Shown piece by piece: positions 10,643 through 20,963 of a stretch of 64,000 bases of DNA. The position numbers and the translations under genes are program-made. Under the pieces are notes generated by a model that searched no databases, was not told the DNA's origin, and saw only the letters and a program-made list of their open reading frames with translations. Source of the DNA: Rhinopomastus cyanomelas (Eukaryota; Chordata; Aves; Bucerotiformes; Rhinopomastidae). The stretch spans positions 620,195-684,194 of the forward strand of contig VXBP01007146.1 of assembly GCA_013400115.1 (NCBI GenBank), in the 5' to 3' direction. Within the stretch, counting starts at the first letter, position 1; every line of letters begins with the position of its first letter.

Positions 10643-10925
10643 CCAGAATCACAGAACATTGGGGATTGGAAGGGACCTCGAAAGATCATCCAGTCCAATC
10701 CCCCTGCCACAGCAGGATCACCTAGACCAAGTCACACAGGAACATGGCCAGGCGGGTTTTAAATGTCTCCAGAGAAGGAGACTCCACAACCCCCCTGGAC
10801 AGCTCTGTCACCCTCACTGGGAAGAAGTTCCTTCAAGTCCAACCGTTGCCCCAGCACTGCCAGGTCAGCCCTAACCCATGTCCTTCTGCACCAGGTCCAC
10901 ACCTCCTTTAAAGGTGGGACCAGTG
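10643..10925 (-). mobile_element. Young CR1 (type A) next to an older CR1 piece
   Basis: 10643-10831 is type A with a complete 3' tip and an internal deletion after ACCCCCCTGGACAGCTCTGT. 10832-10925 (TTCAAGTCCAACCGTTGCCC ... GGTCCACACCTCCTTTAAAG) is an older CR1 in the same orientation. Confidence 0.85.
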
Positions 10926-12805
10926 CCAGTGGTGCTGGAGGTCCTCCTGGGTGAGACTGTGCAGCCACAGGGATCAGCAGCCTTTCAGGTTGGCTCTGGG
11001 TCCTGCTGCTGCTCTAGGCTCAGCACCTCCTCTTCCAGCAGGGGTGATCAGATATTTATTTATGTGAAAAGCTCCTCCATGGAGCTCGAGTGATTTCCCA
11101 GCGGCCGTGACCTGTGTCCAAGCGCACGAAGAACCAGCTGGCCGTGAGCACCGGTGCTGGGAACCTGCTGGCACGAAGCAGCCCCTGAAATCAACGTCTT
11201 CGCTTGGGTCGCACGAAGGGGTTTGCTTGCAGCGCATTTCATAGCCTTTAAAACACCAGGGAATTAATCTCATGATTTTCTCTGTCCCTGAGAAGACTCA
11301 GACCCCCAGTTACTGCTCACTGTGTTGTGAGTTCTCAGGGATTTAATGAGAGCTGGCTGATGGTTTGCTGGTCCTCATCTCCTCCCTGCCATTTGGGTTC
11401 ACACTTCATTACCCGAGAGATGCTCTCCCTTGCGGGGGATCACGCCTCCTCCTCATTTGACCTCAGCTCTCCACTCATTTCCAGTCTACTTCTTGCCTGG
11501 CCCTGGGTAAAAACAAAGTGATTATGGCCTGGATCAGTGGCCACGACAGGGAATCAGTGATGAGGTGCCCTCAGGTTCACTAACGGCTGCAACTTGAGGA
11601 ACTGGAGGCGTCCCCCTATACTAGAGCAGTTCCACCACATCAGAGGGGTCCCAACACACCAGAGGAGTCCCACTATACCAGAGGGGCCCCACCACACCAG
11701 AAGGATCCCACCACTCCAGAGGAGCCCCACCATACCAAAAGGATCCCACCACACCAGATGGAACGGATACCTGTCAGAACAGCATCTTCTTGCCTCTCCC
11801 CTGCCTGTTCCACCACTCTGCACTCCCTGTGCCTGTAACATCCTGTGTGGCCAGACCTCCCTCAGCAGAACAGCAGCAGCCACTGCTTTGCTTCCCACAT
11901 CTCCTTACTGGGAACATCCTGCCTCCCACTGAAGGGCCATCGGAATGTACCAGCGGATCTCACGCATCAGTTGTTTCCTCAGCCCTGTGGAGGTCCAAAG
12001 GGTTAGGGTCAGCACCTCCCTGGTTGGGATTTTATAGGAGCGAAGAGCTCAGCTACCCTTCCTGCTCTGCCCTCCAGGGTCTTGGAGAAGCTGGTGGGGA
12101 GGAATGTGGGGAAGAACATCCTCTGGGGTTCCCACACACTGTGGGCTCTCAGAGCTCAAGCCCTGGCTCTCAGCTCCCTCACTACCTCTCTGCACGCAGT
12201 AGGGACCCAGCAGCCTCTCCACAGTCCCCAGCAAACTGTTTGCAGTGTGAAACCACCAGAACCACATCCAGGCACGAGGACCGATCCCAACCACTTCCCA
12301 AACCCACTGCAACCAGTCCCCATTGTGGGGCAACGGTGCTGCTGCTTCTCCCCACATGGGAGATGGGGTTAGGTTCCCCCAAGTCGGTGCTGGTGCAGGC
12401 AGGGGATTTGTTTCTGACCCTTTTGCAGTGGCTCAGTTTCCCCACTTAGAAACAGGGAGGGTTTTTATCCTCTCACCCCCTGGGGGATGTTTTGCCTCTT
12501 TGCTCCTCAGCTCTCGGGGACGGGAACCATCTGCTGCCGGGGCCACACGCAGCGATGCTCCACAGGACCCGCCTGCTCACGGCTCTGAAGCTGCTTCTCA
12601 CTGTAAACCCACAGGGGCACCAGGGCAGCGGCCGTTGATGGCCCAGAGTGGCCATCGTGTGGACTGGGACGGGCTGGAGGGGGGGTCCCCACAGCCAGGC
12701 TGCTTCACTTCCACGCCAGGAGGAGCCAGACCTGCTCTGAGAGCAAACAGAGCTGTCTTCTCTAAACCTGGAGAGCAGCCCCCTGGTTGGTGATGGATCT
12801 CAACA
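10926..12805. other. Gene-free stretch apart from the minisatellite
   Basis: Unique-looking sequence on both sides of the 19-bp array; conflicting frames on both strands, no repeat family or exon recognised. Confidence 0.45.
11613..11764. repeat. 19-bp minisatellite, 8 units
   Basis: Exactly eight 19-base units with consensus near CCACCACACCAGAGGGGTC. Starts at 11613, 11632, 11651, 11670, 11689, 11708, 11727, 11746. No indels between units, only substitutions. Confidence 0.93.
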
Positions 12806-12963
12806 GGAGCTCATCAGAGCATCATTTCGGTTGGGAAAGACCTTTAAGATCACCCAGCCCAACCACTGACCCAGCTGTCCCAAAGCCACCGCCAAGCCCT
12901 GTCCCGAAGCTCCGCATCTACATGACTCCTAAACACCCCCAGGGGTGGTGATTCAACCCCCTC
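12806..12963 (-). mobile_element. CR1, type B
   Basis: TTTCGGTTGGGAAAGACCTT, CAGCTGTCCCAAAGCCACCG and GGGGTGGTGATTCAACCCCC are recognisable; old and diverged. Confidence 0.8.
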
Positions 12964-14613
12964 AGACCTGTGCATCGGGGACCTTGTTCCTTCTTGTTCA
13001 ATTCCCCCCCAAACACATCGTGGGTGGTTTTCCTGCGACACACTGAGGGGGGAGAGAAAAATAAGGCACTCATTTGTTTCATTGCCTATTCCTGATGGCT
13101 TCTTTACCTCCCTCTGGAAAGGTCCCAGCTGGAACGAGTTAGCAGTCTGCAGCGGGGAGGTCACATTCTGAGTGGAGGTTCTCTGTCTGTCCTCTCTCAA
13201 CACCTCCCTCAGGCTGCAGCTCCTCAAGGACAGCCTGGCCTTCCCAAAGGACAGCGGAACGTCAGGTCTTGTAGCTGGACTGCTCACTGGGTCCAGGCTG
13301 AGATCCCTGCGGAACCTCCCGACGCGCTGCTGGGACCCGCTGAGCGCTGCTGAAGGCAGATGGTGGCCACGGCCAGGAGCTTTTTCACCGCTCACTGCAG
13401 CGTGGTAGTAATCACAGAGCAGGGAGGGATCCGTCGTCACACGTCCAGGCAGCCTGATCCCAATCCCCACGGCGCGTTCCTGCCTCCCTTTGAACTGGGT
13501 TCTGCTTCCGCTCTACCCCGGCGGTGGCGGTTCCCATCCAGAGGAGGTCAAACTCAGCCTCTTCAAGTCTCAGCCCACAGGGGATTAAATCCTTGGCAGC
13601 TCCGGGAACAGCTGGAGCTGGGCATGGGGGTGATCCCAGCCCTGCTCCCCACAGCCTCAGAGGGAGCATCAGCCTGGGTTAGGACTCGGGCAGCTCCTAA
13701 GACCCCACAGTCCTGTCCTGGAGCTGAAACACACTGGCCCATCCACCTCAGGCTGCCCCCCTGCACCCAGGGACTCCTTCTCTGTGGGTCTCGGTCACAG
13801 AAGCATCACAGTTGGAAAAGGCCTTCAAGATCATGGCAGGCATCTCTGCCACCACCACGTCTCTTTTTCCTTTGGTCCAAACCTCACCTCAGCTTCTCCA
13901 GAGCAGGAGCTGCTGTTTGCTGTTGTCTTGACCTGCCCTCCTCTTCCTCAGCCCTGCAAGGGCAGTCAGTAGCCTTCTGTTTCTTCTTGAGAAGAGCTGG
14001 ATCATTGTGAGTTTATTCATTGAGAAGGTGCCCACATCGAGCACCCCAGGGTGCTGCTGGCTTATGGCTGTGGCATTCTAGAGGTCCCTGGCATCCCTTG
14101 GGATGAGCCCTGGAAAGCAGACACAGAACAAGAACAGGAGCCCAGACATCCTGGTCTAGCTCTAAGGGTCTCCAAGAACGTTCCTGCTCCTTCTTTGGGA
14201 AATGCCTGGTGAGGACTTTAGCTGAGGGAGGCCTGAGTGCAGTGAGGTGGGACAGCAGAACGTGGCCTTTCCTCCCCCGTGGACACCCCAGCACCAGGGC
14301 AGGGCTGCCAAAGGGCAGCTGTCTGACTGTCCATCGCCCACCCCTCTGCTCCCAGTAACCCCAGCACAGGAACTGCAGCCATCAACACTCGCATTCCCCG
14401 CATTCCTGCGCTGATCTCCGCCGGGATAACATCCTGGTTGTTCTTTGTTTGCAAACACAGAGCCTCTGCCAGACCCACGAGGAGCTGCCTTCAAACTGAA
14501 GGCACCAGGACGTGGTGGGAGCAGGATTTCATAAACAGGCTGTCAGGAAGAAGTGACCTGGGCCCCATAAGTGATGGTGCTCTGCGGGTGGAAGGATGGA
14601 GAAAGGTGAAACT
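12964..14613. other. Gene-free stretch with one CR1 tip
   Basis: 13791-13843 is a minus-strand CR1 type B 3' tip (CATCACAGTTGGAAAAGGCC). The rest shows no repeat or gene; a 216-codon open frame at 13360-14010 has no domain I recognise and overlaps open frames on the other strand. Confidence 0.45.
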
Positions 14614-14772
14614 CAAAAATCACAGGATAGTTTAGGTTGGAAAAGACCTTTGAGATCGTCGACTCCAATCCTTAACCCAGCTGCTCCAACCCACCGCTAA
14701 ACCCTGTCCCCGAGCTCCAGACCTTTTAAACACATGCCGTGGTCACGATTCAAGCCCCTCTGTCTGAGAGAG
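14614..14772 (-). mobile_element. CR1, type B
   Basis: TTTAGGTTGGAAAAGACCTT through CCACCGCTAAACCCTGTCCC. Confidence 0.85.
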
Positions 14773-14799
14773 CCAACTCCAAATAAAATCACAGACAAA

Positions 14800-15092
14800 A
14801 ATCAGAGAACATCAGGGATTGGAAGGTGGCCTTGGGACAGCTGAGGTTGGATGAAGATATTGAAGGTCTTTTCCAACCTGAACAATTCCAATTCCTCCTA
14901 TTTCATAGAATCAATAGGGATTGGGAGGGACCTCAAAAGATCATCCAGCCCCATCCCCCTGACACAGCAGGATCACCCAGATCAAGTCACACAGGAACAC
15001 GTCCAGGCAGGTTTTAAATGTCTCCAGAGAAGGAGACTCATGTCCCTGGGCAGCCTGTTCCAGTGCTCTGTCACTCTCACTGGGAAGGACGA
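14800..15092 (-). mobile_element. CR1, type A, interrupted by a plus-strand CR1 tail
   Basis: 14800-14827 is a type A 3' tip (GAACATCAGGGATTGGAAGG). 14850-14895 is a plus-strand older tail (GAAGGTCTTTTCCAACCTGA). 14903-15092 is a fresh type A copy from TTTCATAGAATCAATAGGG to CACTGGGAAGGA. Confidence 0.85.
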
Positions 15093-15350
15093 GGAGAAAT
15101 GACCTCAAGTTGCATCAGGGAAGGTTTAAGTTGGATCTTCAGAAGAAGTTCTTTCCTAAGAGAGTGGTTGGGCACTGGAACAGGCTGCCCAGGGAGGTGG
15201 TGGAGTCCCCATCCCTGGAGAGGTTTAAAAACAAGTAGCTCGAGCCCTTGAGGCCATGGTCTGGGGGTTAGGGAGACGTTGGTCTGAGGGCTGGACTTGC
15301 TGGTCCTGCAGCTCCTTTCCAGCCAGGATGAGTCAATGACTCTATGACTC
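15093..15350 (+). mobile_element. CR1, type B, 3' end
   Basis: GAAATGACCTCAAGTTGCAT, GGAACAGGCTGCCCAGGGAG and tail AATGACTCTATGACTC. Similar to 33510-33982. Confidence 0.88.
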
Positions 15351-15852
15351 AGAAGGATGTTTCCATCCCACAGCCCAGGGCTGCCACAGCAGTTGCTGCT
15401 TCAGAGGCTGACGGGCTGCCAGAGGAAGAAGCCCCGAGTCACGCAGGGACAATTAATGGTTGACACTGGCAATTAGGGCTGGATTGATCACCCTGCCTCC
15501 CCCGGTTCATTCAGAGGGAAGCAGTAACGACGGGGCGCCAGCTCCCTGGCTATGACAGGCCATGATTTGCAGCCTTTGCTGCAATCAGCTGGAGCTCACA
15601 TCCACACTTGTGGAAGCCAAATGAGCGCCGAGCTTCACCCTCTCCACAGGGAGCTCCATCGTGGCATCTCTGTCCCACGCAGCTCTAAGGTGGTTTGCCA
15701 GGGTGATCTTTAGGAGAAACTGCTCTTCTTCAGCTGAGACAGAGAAGTGCACCCAACCTACTTGGGGGAGCCCAGGGTGTAACGGGATCTGAACACCTAC
15801 ACAGCGCTGGGTGGTGTCACCTGTGGGCCAGGAGTGACACAGGATGTGAGTG
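15351..15852. promoter_or_regulatory. Gene-free stretch, candidate regulatory block 15430-15600
   Basis: Repeat-free with GACAATTAATGGTTGAC, GGCAATTAGGGC and TTGCTGCAATCAGC. Conservation untested. Confidence 0.28.
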
Positions 15853-16070
15853 ACTGGAAGGGACCTCGAGAGATCATCCAGTCCAGTCCCCCTGCCACAG
15901 CAGGGTCCCCTAGATCCAGTTGCACACATGTCCAGACAGGTTTTAAACTTCTCCAGAGAAGGAGACTCCACAACCCCCCTGGGCAGCCCCTTCCAGGGCT
16001 CTGTCACCCTTACTGGGTGGCAGGGAGATTCGAGGTCCCTTCTGATCCCTAATGTTCTGTGGTTCTGTGA
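15853..16070 (-). mobile_element. CR1, type A, followed by a plus-strand CR1 tail
   Basis: 15853-16023 is minus-strand type A (GACTGGAAGGGACCTCGAGA to CACCCTTACTGGGTG). 16027-16070 is a plus-strand tail (TTCGAGGTCCCTTCTGATCC ... TGTGGTTCTGTGA). The ends form an inverted repeat. Confidence 0.9.
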
Positions 16071-16387
16071 TCTAGTGCCAGCTGGAAACGCAGGAGCAAC
16101 CGACCATCCCTGAGGCTGAGCCAGGATGGAAAATACTTCATCCTGTGCTGCTCCCAGTCAAACAGCTTCAGTTTTGGTGTCACAGCTGCCTCCTGCAGGT
16201 GAGAAGGGACCTGAAACCTTCACATCCCTGGGGTTACTGGATCACTCCAGACATTCATGGGTAGGGCTGGAAGATTTCTTAACCCACCTTACCCACTGCC
16301 TCCTTCATTCAGCATCAGGAAGAGAGACTGAATGTGGAAAATGAAGTTTCCCAAAGTAAGTCTGAGCCTGGGAGCCAAAGTGAGTCT

Positions 16388-16670
16388 AGAATCACAGATC
16401 ATCCCACTACTGATCCACCCCAGGATGCTGTTGGCCCTCTTGGCCACAAGAGCACACTGCTGGCTCATGGTCATCCTGCTGTCCACCAGGACCCCCTACT
16501 CTCCAACAGCTCAGTCCCCAGCCTATACTGGTCCCTGGGGTTGTTCTTGCCAGATGATGCCAGACTCTACACTTACCCTTGTTATACTACATTAAATTTC
16601 TCTCTGCCGAGCTCTCCAGCCTGTCCAGGTCCCTTTCTCCTGTGCTGCTCTCCAACAGGTCCTTCATCAT
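16388..16670 (-). mobile_element. Older CR1, ORF2 interior
   Basis: Complement of the ORF2 stretch around MSQQCALVAKRANSILGWI, then the upstream part (TGATGCCAGACTCTACACTT, GAGCTCTCCAGCCTGTCCAG), and a bit of another copy (CTGTGCTGCTCTCCAACAGG). Reaches further 5' than most copies here. Confidence 0.8.
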
Positions 16671-17944
16671 CCTCATTGCTCTACTCGCTGGATTCTTCAG
16701 AGATATCATTGGTCAACTCTTATTTTCACTTGAAACCCTCTACATTAATACTTAATATTAAAAATTATATAGATTTTCAATGTATAGAAGGTGGGGGGGG
16801 GGTCTCACCTTCTGAAGCCTCATCTCTGCTTCTGTGCTGCTGCTGTGGGAGCCCTGCACAGCCCTCAGAAGCAGCTCTGCTACTCAGCACAGTTGGCTCT
16901 TGAATGAAACATGAGGTTCTTCAGCACCTCGGGAGGCTGAGCAGCCTCTAGCAGCCCAACCCCAGCCCCGGCCCGAGGGCTGCCCTTTAATTCCACGTAA
17001 CTAAACACAGGGCTGTTGGCTTTGCCCCGGCTCAGAAAGGAGCTCAGTGGGAAAGTCAAAACAGACCTCAGCCAAGGGGGAAAAATAATACAGGGAGCCC
17101 AGAAACGAAGTCCAGCGAGGGTCTCCTAGGAACAGGGGAGCGCTCACGCAGACGGGGCAGACCCCGCCACGCACAGACAGTAAACCCCTGCCGTGGCCCC
17201 CCCTCATGCCGCCCCCGAGGAGTGAGTCTCTGCGTAGGGTGGGGAGGCTGGAAATGGAGCGGCCCTGGAAAGAACAAAAATGATTAAGAAATAGATTCCA
17301 GGGCTGGGCAGCAGCTGACCCGGAGCAGACAAAGTGCCTTCTGTGAAACGCTCTGCGCAGAAGCCTCGCGGAGCTGGAACCACGTCCGCAGCCTCCACTG
17401 GCGTGAAACCTTGAGCGAGGGGCTTCGGGTGGTCTTTGTCGCTGGCTGCCTCTCCTCCTGCTGCTGAATATCCAGAGAGGGTGGAAAACAGCTGAGTAAT
17501 CAGCTGGGGCCGAGCCGTGCTTTTCCCAGGGTGTGAATCAACCTCATTATCTTCGAGCGAGCGCGACCGTGGCGAGGAGCGGGGTAAGGTGCTTAGACTC
17601 AGCGGGGAGATTATCCCCGGGCGCCAGCAATAAGCCCCTGCTTATTCATCATGTGAAACCATCCCAGGTACCGTTTGCTGACTAGCGCGGCTTCCGCTAA
17701 GGATGAGGGTTTTTAGGAGGAATCAAGCCTCTTCCAAACATCTCTTCCAGCTCGGGGGGAGCAGGAGGTCTGGCTGATGGTAACCACCCCACAACACCCA
17801 CCAGCAAAGCACCTTCACCCTTATTTTCTCTGCTCTAGAACTCTAAGTCAACAGGGACTGATCATGCTGCCCTCTGCGTTGTGGGGGTGCTGTGGGGTCA
17901 CAGCCTGATTTACAGGTACGGCCAGAGCAGGAGAAGCTGCGGTA
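16671..17944. promoter_or_regulatory. Gene-free stretch, candidate regulatory block 17490-17730
   Basis: A G9 run lies at about 16793-16801. 17490-17730 is repeat-free, CpG-containing, with GAGTAATCAGC, AGATTATCC and TGCTTATTCATCATG. No gene recognised. Confidence 0.3.
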
Positions 17945-18179
17945 GAGGGGTGGGGATGGATCTCTTCTCACCAGGAAGAAGTGATAGGACAGGAAGAAAC
18001 AGCCTCAAGCTGCACCAGGGGAAGTTTGGTTTGGCCATGAGGAAAGACTTCTACCTGGAAGGAGTCCTCAGCCCTTGGAACAGGCTGCCCAGGGAGGGGG
18101 GTGAATGGTCATCCCTGGATGTGTTCCACAGTCCCTGGAGCTCAGGGACAGGGTGTAGCGGAGGGTTGGGACAGTTGGG
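17945..18179 (+). mobile_element. CR1, type B, 3' part
   Basis: GGACAGGAAGAAACAGCCTC, GGCCATGAGGAAAGACTTCT and GGAACAGGCTGCCCAGGGAG; runs straight into the 33-bp tandem array made from its own 3' end. Confidence 0.85.
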
Positions 18180-18374
18180 GTGATGGTTGGACTCGATGGT
18201 CTTAGAATCTTCTTGATAGTTGGACTTGATGATCTTAGAATCTTCTTGATGGTTGGACTCGATCTTGGAATCGTCTTGATGGTTGGACTTGATGATCTTG
18301 GAATCGTCTTGATCGTTAGACTTGATGGTCTTAGAATCTTCCTGATGGCTGGACTCAATGATCTTAGAATCTTC
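18180..18374 (+). repeat. 33-bp minisatellite grown from a CR1 3' end, 6 units
   Basis: Six units starting at 18180, 18213, 18246, 18276, 18309 and 18342, all 33 bases except unit 3 (30). Each is a variant of the CR1 end block (GTTGGACTTGATGATCTTAG plus AATCTTC). After the last unit the CR1 end resumes with TAGGTTGGAAATGACTG. Because 33 and 30 are multiples of three, frames stay open on both strands, giving false repetitive proteins. Confidence 0.93.
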
Positions 18375-18420
18375 TAGGTTGGAAATGACTGCCATGACTC
18401 TGAAGGTTCCAGGAAATAGG

Positions 18421-18755
18421 TCACATCTGCGGAAGGCTGCGAGCCCCTTTTCCCTTGTCTTGCCAAGGAAGGTTGCTAAGCGAAGCACAAGACACCTGTA
18501 ACATCTCCCGTGTGGTGAAAACCGCTGTCTCAGCAGGGTCTGTTAGCAGAGGGCGCATCGTCATCATCATCATCTTGCCTTTCCTCCCGGGAAGGAGAAA
18601 CAGGAGCTCTGCAAGGAAAAACAAAGAGATCAGGGAAGAGCAGTGAGAGCAATTCAGCCCACAGACGTGGCGGCTCCCCGCGAGGCTGCTGACCTACAAA
18701 GGATGTTCAGCGCAGACAAAGGGCTGCTCACGGAACCGACACAGCGACTCAGATG
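18421..18755. other. Gene-free stretch
   Basis: Short CAT repeat at about 18560-18574; otherwise nothing recognised. Confidence 0.4.
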
Positions 18756-19140
18756 CAGAAGCACAGGGTTGGAAGGGGCCTCCGAGGGGCATCTGGTCCA
18801 ACCCCACTACTGGCCTCCGAGGGCCATCACTCACCAGACCAGGCTGCCCAGAGCCCCATCCAGCCTGACCTTGAATGGCTCCAGGGATGGGGCTTCCACC
18901 ACTCTGAGCAGCCTGTTCCAGGGACCCCCCACCCTCAGATTAGAGAGCTTTTTCCTGATGCCTGATCTAAATCTTCCCTTTTCCAGATCTCTAAGCACTG
19001 GTGAGCACCACTTAGACTGGTAAGAATTCTCCAACAGATCTTTAAACACATCCAGGGATGGTGACTCAACCCCCTCCCTGAGCAGCCTGTTCCAAAGCCT
19101 CACTACTTTCAGTGAAAACATTTTACTGGCCAGGTGAATG
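18756..19140 (-). mobile_element. CR1 type Y followed by CR1 type B
   Basis: 18756-18985 is type Y (CACCAGACCAGGCTGCCCAG, ATGGCTCCAGGGATGGGGCT). 19030-19140 is type B (CATCCAGGGATGGTGACTCA, GAGCAGCCTGTTCCAAAGCC). Both 5'-truncated and old. Confidence 0.85.
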
Positions 19141-19186
19141 TTTTTCAAGCCACCACGCTGGCAGTGTCATCTTTTGCCATCTCCCC

Positions 19187-19690
19187 GAGTCCAGCGTGGA
19201 GCCACGAGGATGATGAAGGACGTGGAGCATCTCCCTGATGAGTAAAGGCTGGGGGAGCTGGGTCTCTTTAACTTGGAGGAGACTGAGGGGTAACTTCAGT
19301 AATGTTGATAAATATGTGAAGGGTGGGTGTCAGGAGGATGGAGCCAGGCTCTGCTCAGGGGCATCTAGTGACAGGACAAGGGGCAGTGGGTGTGGGCTGG
19401 GACAGAGGAGGTTTCACGTGAATATGAGAAGGAACTTCTTCCCAATGAGAGTGACAGAGCCCTGGAAGGGGCTTCCCAGTGGGGTTGTGGAGTCTCCTTC
19501 TCTGAAGATGTTTAAAACCCACCTGGATGGACTGGATCTAGGTGATCCTGCTGTGGCAAGGGGATTGGACTGGATGATCTTTAGAGGTCCCTTCCAGTCC
19601 CTAAAGACTGGATCTAGGGGATCCTGCTGTGGCAGGGGGATTGGACTGGATGATCTTTCGAGGTCCTTTCCAACCCCTAATGTTCTGTGA
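19187..19690 (+). mobile_element. CR1, type A, about 500 bp, with duplicated 3' end
   Basis: Complete 3' part of a young CR1 starting in the ORF2 segment before DDEGRGASP-type sequence, through YVKGGCQEDGARLC, MRRNFFPMRVTEPWKGLP and VVESPSLKMFKTHLD. The last 76 bases (19531-19606) are repeated at 19607-19690. A frameshift lies upstream of GGCQEDG. Confidence 0.95.
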
Positions 19691-20262
19691 TTCCTAAGAA
19701 ACTCTTCCTCTCCTATTCCCTCCTCTGGAGGCTGGAAGCTGGAGGGACGTGCCCTCACGGACCGTTTTCTTCCTTAACCAAAGGAGATCCTTAGCCAAGT
19801 GCTGGAAGCTGTGAAGAGAGAGCGGCCGGAGGAGCAGGAGACACGAAGAGACAAAGATGCAAAACTCAGCGCGCCGCCGAGGCAGCGACTTCCGAAGGAT
19901 TTCGTCGTGATTTCCCCCCGAGCTGGAGCTGCTCAGCAGCCTCGAGTCAAGCTCACGCCTCGGTCGTCTCCGTGTGGCCTCCTGAGAGAGGAACAAAATC
20001 CTTCATCAGCACCAAAACGCCCCCCAACCCCCCTGCAGACAGCGTGAATGTGAGAAAGGTCTTAATTAAAGTCAGGGAGCTGGCAGCTGCCCCGCAATGA
20101 TTAATGGGCTCACGCACCTCCCTGCGCCCTGGCTCAGCTACGCTGGGCTAATGCTTGAGGACTCTGTAGCCTGAGCAGCCTCTTTGCTTTCGAACTGGGA
20201 GCCTGGGCTGTCTGGTGGTTTTCCCTGGAGATGGGGGAAAGTCGGTTTCATCGACTCGTAGA
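19691..20262. promoter_or_regulatory. Gene-free stretch, candidate regulatory block 20050-20170
   Basis: Repeat-free with GGTCTTAATTAAAGTC, GCAATGATTAATGGGC and GCTGGGCTAATGC. The part before it is CpG-containing unique sequence. Confidence 0.28.
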
Positions 20263-20580
20263 ATTCCAGGTTGGCAGGGACCTCAGGGATCATCGAGTCC
20301 AACCTATTATCTAAAAATAGAGTTTAAATTAGGTGGCCCAGCAGTCTGGCTGGCTGGCTCTGAAAGCTGTCCAGTGTAGGGCAACCAAATCCTTCCCTTG
20401 GGAGATGATTCCAGAGGTTAATTGTTCTCATGGTGAAGGATCTTCTTCTAGACCCCAATGGGAATCTCTCCAGGAGTCACTTAGACCCACCCCACCTTGT
20501 CTTTTCCACAGAACTCCTTGTGGAAAGGGAGTCACTGTCTTCTTGGCAGCCACCCTTTAGGTACTGGTCCTCTTTCTTCT
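20263..20580 (-). mobile_element. Older CR1, distinct family
   Basis: Minus-strand copy with CCAGGTTGGCAGGGACCTCA, AGGTTAATTGTTCTCATGGT, CTTGTCTTTTCCACAGAACT and GCCACCCTTTAGGTACTGG. It resembles the long-tailed old CR1 families and differs from types A, B, C and Y. Confidence 0.8.
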
Positions 20581-20782
20581 TGAGAACATCCTTCAGACTG
20601 GAGAAAGAGAATGCAAAGTGCGGGTGCAAGGTAGGGTCAGAGCCCCAGTTGAGTGAAGAGAAAGATGGTTCATCCTCTCTTGGGTTCACATGTTGGTTTC
20701 AGGAAAGAAGGTGGCATCACCTTGTTTCAGGAGATGGTTTAGTGGTTCTGGGCTGTAGGGCACATGGTTGGTCTTGATGATC

Positions 20783-20963
20783 ACAGAATCATGAAACAAT
20801 AGAGACTGGAAGGGACCTTGAAAGATCATCCAGTCCAATCCCCGTGCCACAGTAGGGTCACCTAGACCAAGCTGCACAGGAACTTGCCCAGGTGGCTTTT
20901 AAACATCTCCAGAGCAGGAGATCTTGAAGACTGTTTCCAGTTTTGATGATTCTATGATTCTAC
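20783..20963 (-). mobile_element. CR1, type A, followed by a plus-strand CR1 tail
   Basis: 20783-20922 minus (AGACTGGAAGGGACCTTGAA to CATCTCCAGAGCAGGAGA). 20929-20963 plus-strand tail (TTTTGATGATTCTATGATTC). Confidence 0.87.

Noticed and set aside
13360..14010. 216-codon plus-strand frame
   Set aside because: No recognisable domain; GC-rich, and opposing frames overlap.
18051..18488. Repetitive 145-codon protein on the minus strand
   Set aside because: Produced by the 33-bp CR1-derived array, whose period is a multiple of three.
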